NCBI GenBank assembly: GCA_030040495.1
Contig: JASHTP010000482.1
Span: 1-8,832, forward strand
DNA from: Alphaproteobacteria bacterium
Lineage (GTDB): Bacteria > Pseudomonadota > Alphaproteobacteria > ATCC43930 > CGMCC-115725
Direction: 5' to 3'
DNA length: 8,832 nt
Below the pieces are notes generated by a model. It saw only the letters and a program-made list of their open reading frames with translations, had not been told where the DNA came from and ran no database searches. This document shows, one piece after another, positions 7,124-8,832 of this stretch (position 1 is the first letter of the stretch; every line of letters starts with the position of its first letter). A program made the position numbers and the translations under genes.

Positions 7124-7458
7124 GCGAAGAGCCCGAAAGCGGCGCGCCAGCCGGCGGCGGCGACGAGCGCGGCAAGCAGCAGCACCAGGAGATCGGCAGC
7201 GGCGCCGCGCCACGGCGTCATCTCGCGCAGCACCGTGCGCAGCCCGACGCCGGCATGGAGCGCCGCCGCGGTAGCGAAGAGCAGGTAGAAGCCGAGCCAG
7301 GCGACGTTGCCCTCGGTGCGCGCCAGGATCGCGGCGGCGGAAAGCCCGTGGCGCACGGCATAGATGAGCGTCGCCAGATGCACCAGCACGGCGAAAGCGA
7401 GCACCACCGCCGTCGCGCGCTGCAGCAGCCAGAGCCAGGTTTCGCCGCGCGCCCCCAT
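7120..7458 (-). CDS. Succinate dehydrogenase/fumarate reductase membrane anchor, cytochrome b subunit 1
   Basis: This is a 112-residue integral membrane protein with three predicted helices, at about residues 9-34, 52-74 and 86-108. Helix 1 begins with the LQRATAV segment common in SDH anchor subunits and contains H27. Helix 2 carries H68 in the pattern H-x3-G-x-R (HAGVGLR), the usual place of an axial haem b ligand. A longer upstream extension of the frame exists, but the ATG at 7458 fits best: it begins one base after the iron-sulfur stop and gives a protein of anchor size. Its stop overlaps the start of the second anchor by 4 bases (ATGA), indicating translational coupling. It should bind quinone and haem and tether the catalytic dimer to the inner membrane. 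Whether it corresponds to SdhC or SdhD cannot be settled from sequence alone. Confidence 0.85.
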   Translation of the reverse strand: MGARGETWLWLLQRATAVVLAFAVLVHLATLIYAVRHGLSAAAILARTEGNVAWLGFYLLFATAAALHAGVGLRTVLREMTPWRGAAADLLVLLLAALVAAAGWRAAFGLFA

Positions 7459-7459
7459 C

Positions 7460-8176
7460 TCAGAGCGCCCCGCGCAACGCCGCCATCGCCGTCGCCCGCT
7501 TGAGGCCGGCGATCGCGGCGGTGGGATCGAGATGCTTCGGGCAATGGAGCGCGCAGCTCTGCTGGCTGTGGCAGGCATGGCAGCCGGCATCGCCCGCCAC
7601 CGCGCCGAGCCGCGCCGCACCGGCGCCGTCGCGGACGTCGTTCAACAGCGTCCAGGCGCGGTTGAGCGCGGCGGGCCCGAGGAACTCTTCGTTCCAGCGC
7701 ACCACGTCGCAGGCGGCGTAGCAGACGCCGCAGCCGATGCACTCGATCCCCGCGCTTGCCGCCTGCCGCGCCGGCGCATCCGGCGCGACGCGGGCGAAGT
7801 CCGGGCCGAGCCCCGGCGCCGGCACGAAGGCGCCGCCGGCGCGCGTCCATTTGGCGAAGAACTCGCCCATCTCGACGGCGAGATCCTTGATCACCGGCAG
7901 GTTGGCGAGCGGGCGCAGCTCGAGCCTGCCGTCGCGCGCGACGCGGCGCACATGGGTGCGGCAGGTCCAGCGCGGCACGCCGTTCACGCTCATGGCGCAG
8001 GAGCCGCACATGCCGACGCGGCAGGCGAAGCGATAGGAGAGCGTCGGATCGAGATGGCGCTGGATGTGGCTGACCACATCGAGCACCGTCTGGCTCTCCT
8101 GCGCCGGCACCTCGTACTCGACGAGCCGGCCCGCGGCCGCGCCGCGCCACACCGAGACGCGCAGGGTTCCGGTCAT
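7460..8176 (-). CDS. Succinate dehydrogenase/fumarate reductase iron-sulfur subunit (FrdB-like)
   Basis: This 238-residue protein carries electrons between the flavoprotein and the membrane quinone site. The plant-type [2Fe-2S] motif is C52, C57, C60 and C72 (Cx4Cx2Cx11C). The [4Fe-4S] motif is C146-x2-C149-x2-C152-x3-C156. The third cluster is C202-x5-C208-x3-C212-Pro, and C199 is an additional Cys nearby. CGVCYAAC, EFLGPAAL and CPKHLDP resemble E. coli FrdB more than SdhB. C156 is followed by Asp where the family usually has Pro. Length is normal for the family (about 235-245). The start is the ATG at 8176, whose ribosome site is weak. The gene ends one base before the first anchor gene. 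The matching flavoprotein is not adjacent but lies about 5 kb downstream at 2483-750. Function as the electron-transfer subunit is secure; the direction of catalysis and the substrate are not. Confidence 0.93.
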   Translation of the reverse strand: MTGTLRVSVWRGAAAGRLVEYEVPAQESQTVLDVVSHIQRHLDPTLSYRFACRVGMCGSCAMSVNGVPRWTCRTHVRRVARDGRLELRPLANLPVIKDLAVEMGEFFAKWTRAGGAFVPAPGLGPDFARVAPDAPARQAASAGIECIGCGVCYAACDVVRWNEEFLGPAALNRAWTLLNDVRDGAGAARLGAVAGDAGCHACHSQQSCALHCPKHLDPTAAIAGLKRATAMAALRGAL

Positions 8177-8209
8177 GCCCGACGCCGACCCTCATCCCTC
8201 CCTTTCCCA

Positions 8210-8230
8210 CTCTCCCGCTGCGCGGGAGAG
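8210..8230. repeat. Perfect 9-bp hairpin in the 79-bp gap between lyase and iron-sulfur genes (REP-like palindrome)
   Basis: CTCTCCCGC at 8210-8218 is the exact reverse complement of GCGGGAGAG at 8222-8230, with a 3-base loop. The flanks can extend it imperfectly. No T-run follows the stem on the minus strand, so a classical intrinsic terminator is not supported. Short palindromes of the type CTCTCCCGC-n-GCGGGAGAG are common dispersed intergenic elements in high-GC alphaproteobacteria (family knowledge). It could equally act as an mRNA-stabilising or processing hairpin between the two transcript parts. Confidence 0.6.
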
Positions 8231-8255
8231 AGGCGAGGGAATTGGCGCAGGCTCA

Positions 8256-8832
8256 TCACGCGCTCTGATAGAGCTTGGTGAGGACGAACTCGCGGTGGCC
8301 GAGGGCTTCGGCGCAGGTCAGGCGGCCGTTGCAGGTGCGCATCATGATGTCGATGAGCCGGTCGCCCGCCTCGTCGAGCGTCATCTCGCGGCGCAGGATG
8401 CCGGAGACGTCGAGGTCGATATGCTCGCTCATGGTGCGCGCCGTCTTGGGATTGGCAGTGAGCTTGATCACCGGCTCGATCGGGTTGCCGATGACATTGC
8501 CCTGGCCGGTCGGGAAGAGATGGACGACGAAGCCCGCCGCCGCCTGCAAGGTCACGCATTCCGCTGCCGCCGAGGAGCTGTCCATGAAATAGAGCCCGGG
8601 GCCCTTGGACGGCGCCTCGGCCGGGCGCAGCACGTCGATGTACTTCGCCTTCTTGCCGATCTTCGCCAGATTGCCGAACGCCTTCTCCTCGATGGTGGTG
8701 AGGCCGCCGGCGATGTTGCCCTTGGTCGGCTGCGATTCCGAGAGATCGTTGGTCTTGTGCCGGTCGATCACCTCCTGATAGGCGAGGAAGGCCTTCATGA
8801 ACTTGTCGGCCGCCTCCTTGGTGGCGGCGCGG
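8256..8832 (-). CDS. UxaA-family lyase, C-terminal part; resembles (2R)-sulfolactate sulfo-lyase beta subunit (SuyB) (5' end outside window)
   Basis: The reading frame is open to the right window edge, so only about the last 192 residues are visible and the true start lies outside. They belong to the C-terminal catalytic domain of the altronate/galactarate dehydratase (UxaA/GarD) family, with the family block GNIAGGLTTIEEK. The segments FMDSSSAAAE, FPTGQGNVIGNP, TMSEHID and ALGHREFVLTKLY match my recollection of SuyB more closely than E. coli UxaA, which differs through this stretch. SuyB with the small SAF-domain protein SuyA splits sulfolactate into pyruvate and sulfite in the cytoplasm. 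I cannot see whether a SAF domain is fused upstream or encoded as a separate gene. It is the first visible gene of the operon, 79 bases before the iron-sulfur subunit. Family membership is firm. The SuyB subtype is recognised from memory, and a sugar-acid dehydratase remains possible. Confidence 0.8.
   Translation of the reverse strand, partial: RAATKEAADKFMKAFLAYQEVIDRHKTNDLSESQPTKGNIAGGLTTIEEKAFGNLAKIGKKAKYIDVLRPAEAPSKGPGLYFMDSSSAAAECVTLQAAAGFVVHLFPTGQGNVIGNPIEPVIKLTANPKTARTMSEHIDLDVSGILRREMTLDEAGDRLIDIMMRTCNGRLTCAEALGHREFVLTKLYQSA

Noticed and set aside
8210..8230. Intrinsic terminator after the lyase gene
   Set aside because: The hairpin is strong but no run of T follows on the transcribed strand, and the downstream genes continue in the same direction.

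Overview
The window is a densely packed stretch of a high-GC bacterial chromosome (roughly 70% G+C by eye). The codon choice and the style of the proteins suggest a proteobacterium, most likely an alphaproteobacterium; this is an inference and no rRNA or other phylogenetic marker is present. All ten supported genes lie on the minus strand, read from right to left, with overlaps or gaps of at most 79 bases. They look like one catabolic operon that continues beyond both window edges. I see no tRNA, rRNA, mobile element, CRISPR array, regulator gene or convincing terminator.

Layout in order of transcription: (1) 8832-8256, the C-terminal part of a UxaA-family lyase that most resembles the beta subunit of (2R)-sulfolactate sulfo-lyase (SuyB). 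(2) 8176-6782, the iron-sulfur subunit and two small haem/quinone membrane anchors of a succinate dehydrogenase/fumarate reductase-type complex. (3) 6705-4006, a periplasmic binding protein, ATPase and permease of a nitrate/sulfonate/taurine-type ABC importer. (4) 4009-2511, the alpha and beta subunits of a class I fumarase/L(+)-tartrate dehydratase-type hydro-lyase. (5) 2483-750, the flavoprotein subunit that should complete the complex of block 2. (6) 757 to the left edge, a malate/L-lactate/sulfolactate dehydrogenase of the LDH2 family.

The gene set reads as a peripheral pathway rather than the housekeeping TCA cycle. It combines an importer for a small organic anion, a quinone-linked C4-dicarboxylate dehydrogenase, a fumarase-like hydratase, an alpha-hydroxyacid dehydrogenase and a lyase related to enzymes that release sulfite. 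My leading hypothesis is catabolism of a substituted succinate, specifically sulfosuccinate: oxidation to sulfofumarate, hydration to sulfomalate, then desulfonation directly by the SuyB-like lyase or after conversion to sulfolactate. This is inference. Alternatives are tartrate or sugar-acid metabolism, or plain sulfolactate degradation with unrelated passengers.

Two enzymes depart from their families at diagnostic positions. The flavoprotein has Cys where succinate dehydrogenases have the His that covalently binds FAD. The hydratase beta subunit has Gln where the tartrate dehydratase/fumarase motif has His. Both fit a specialised substrate.
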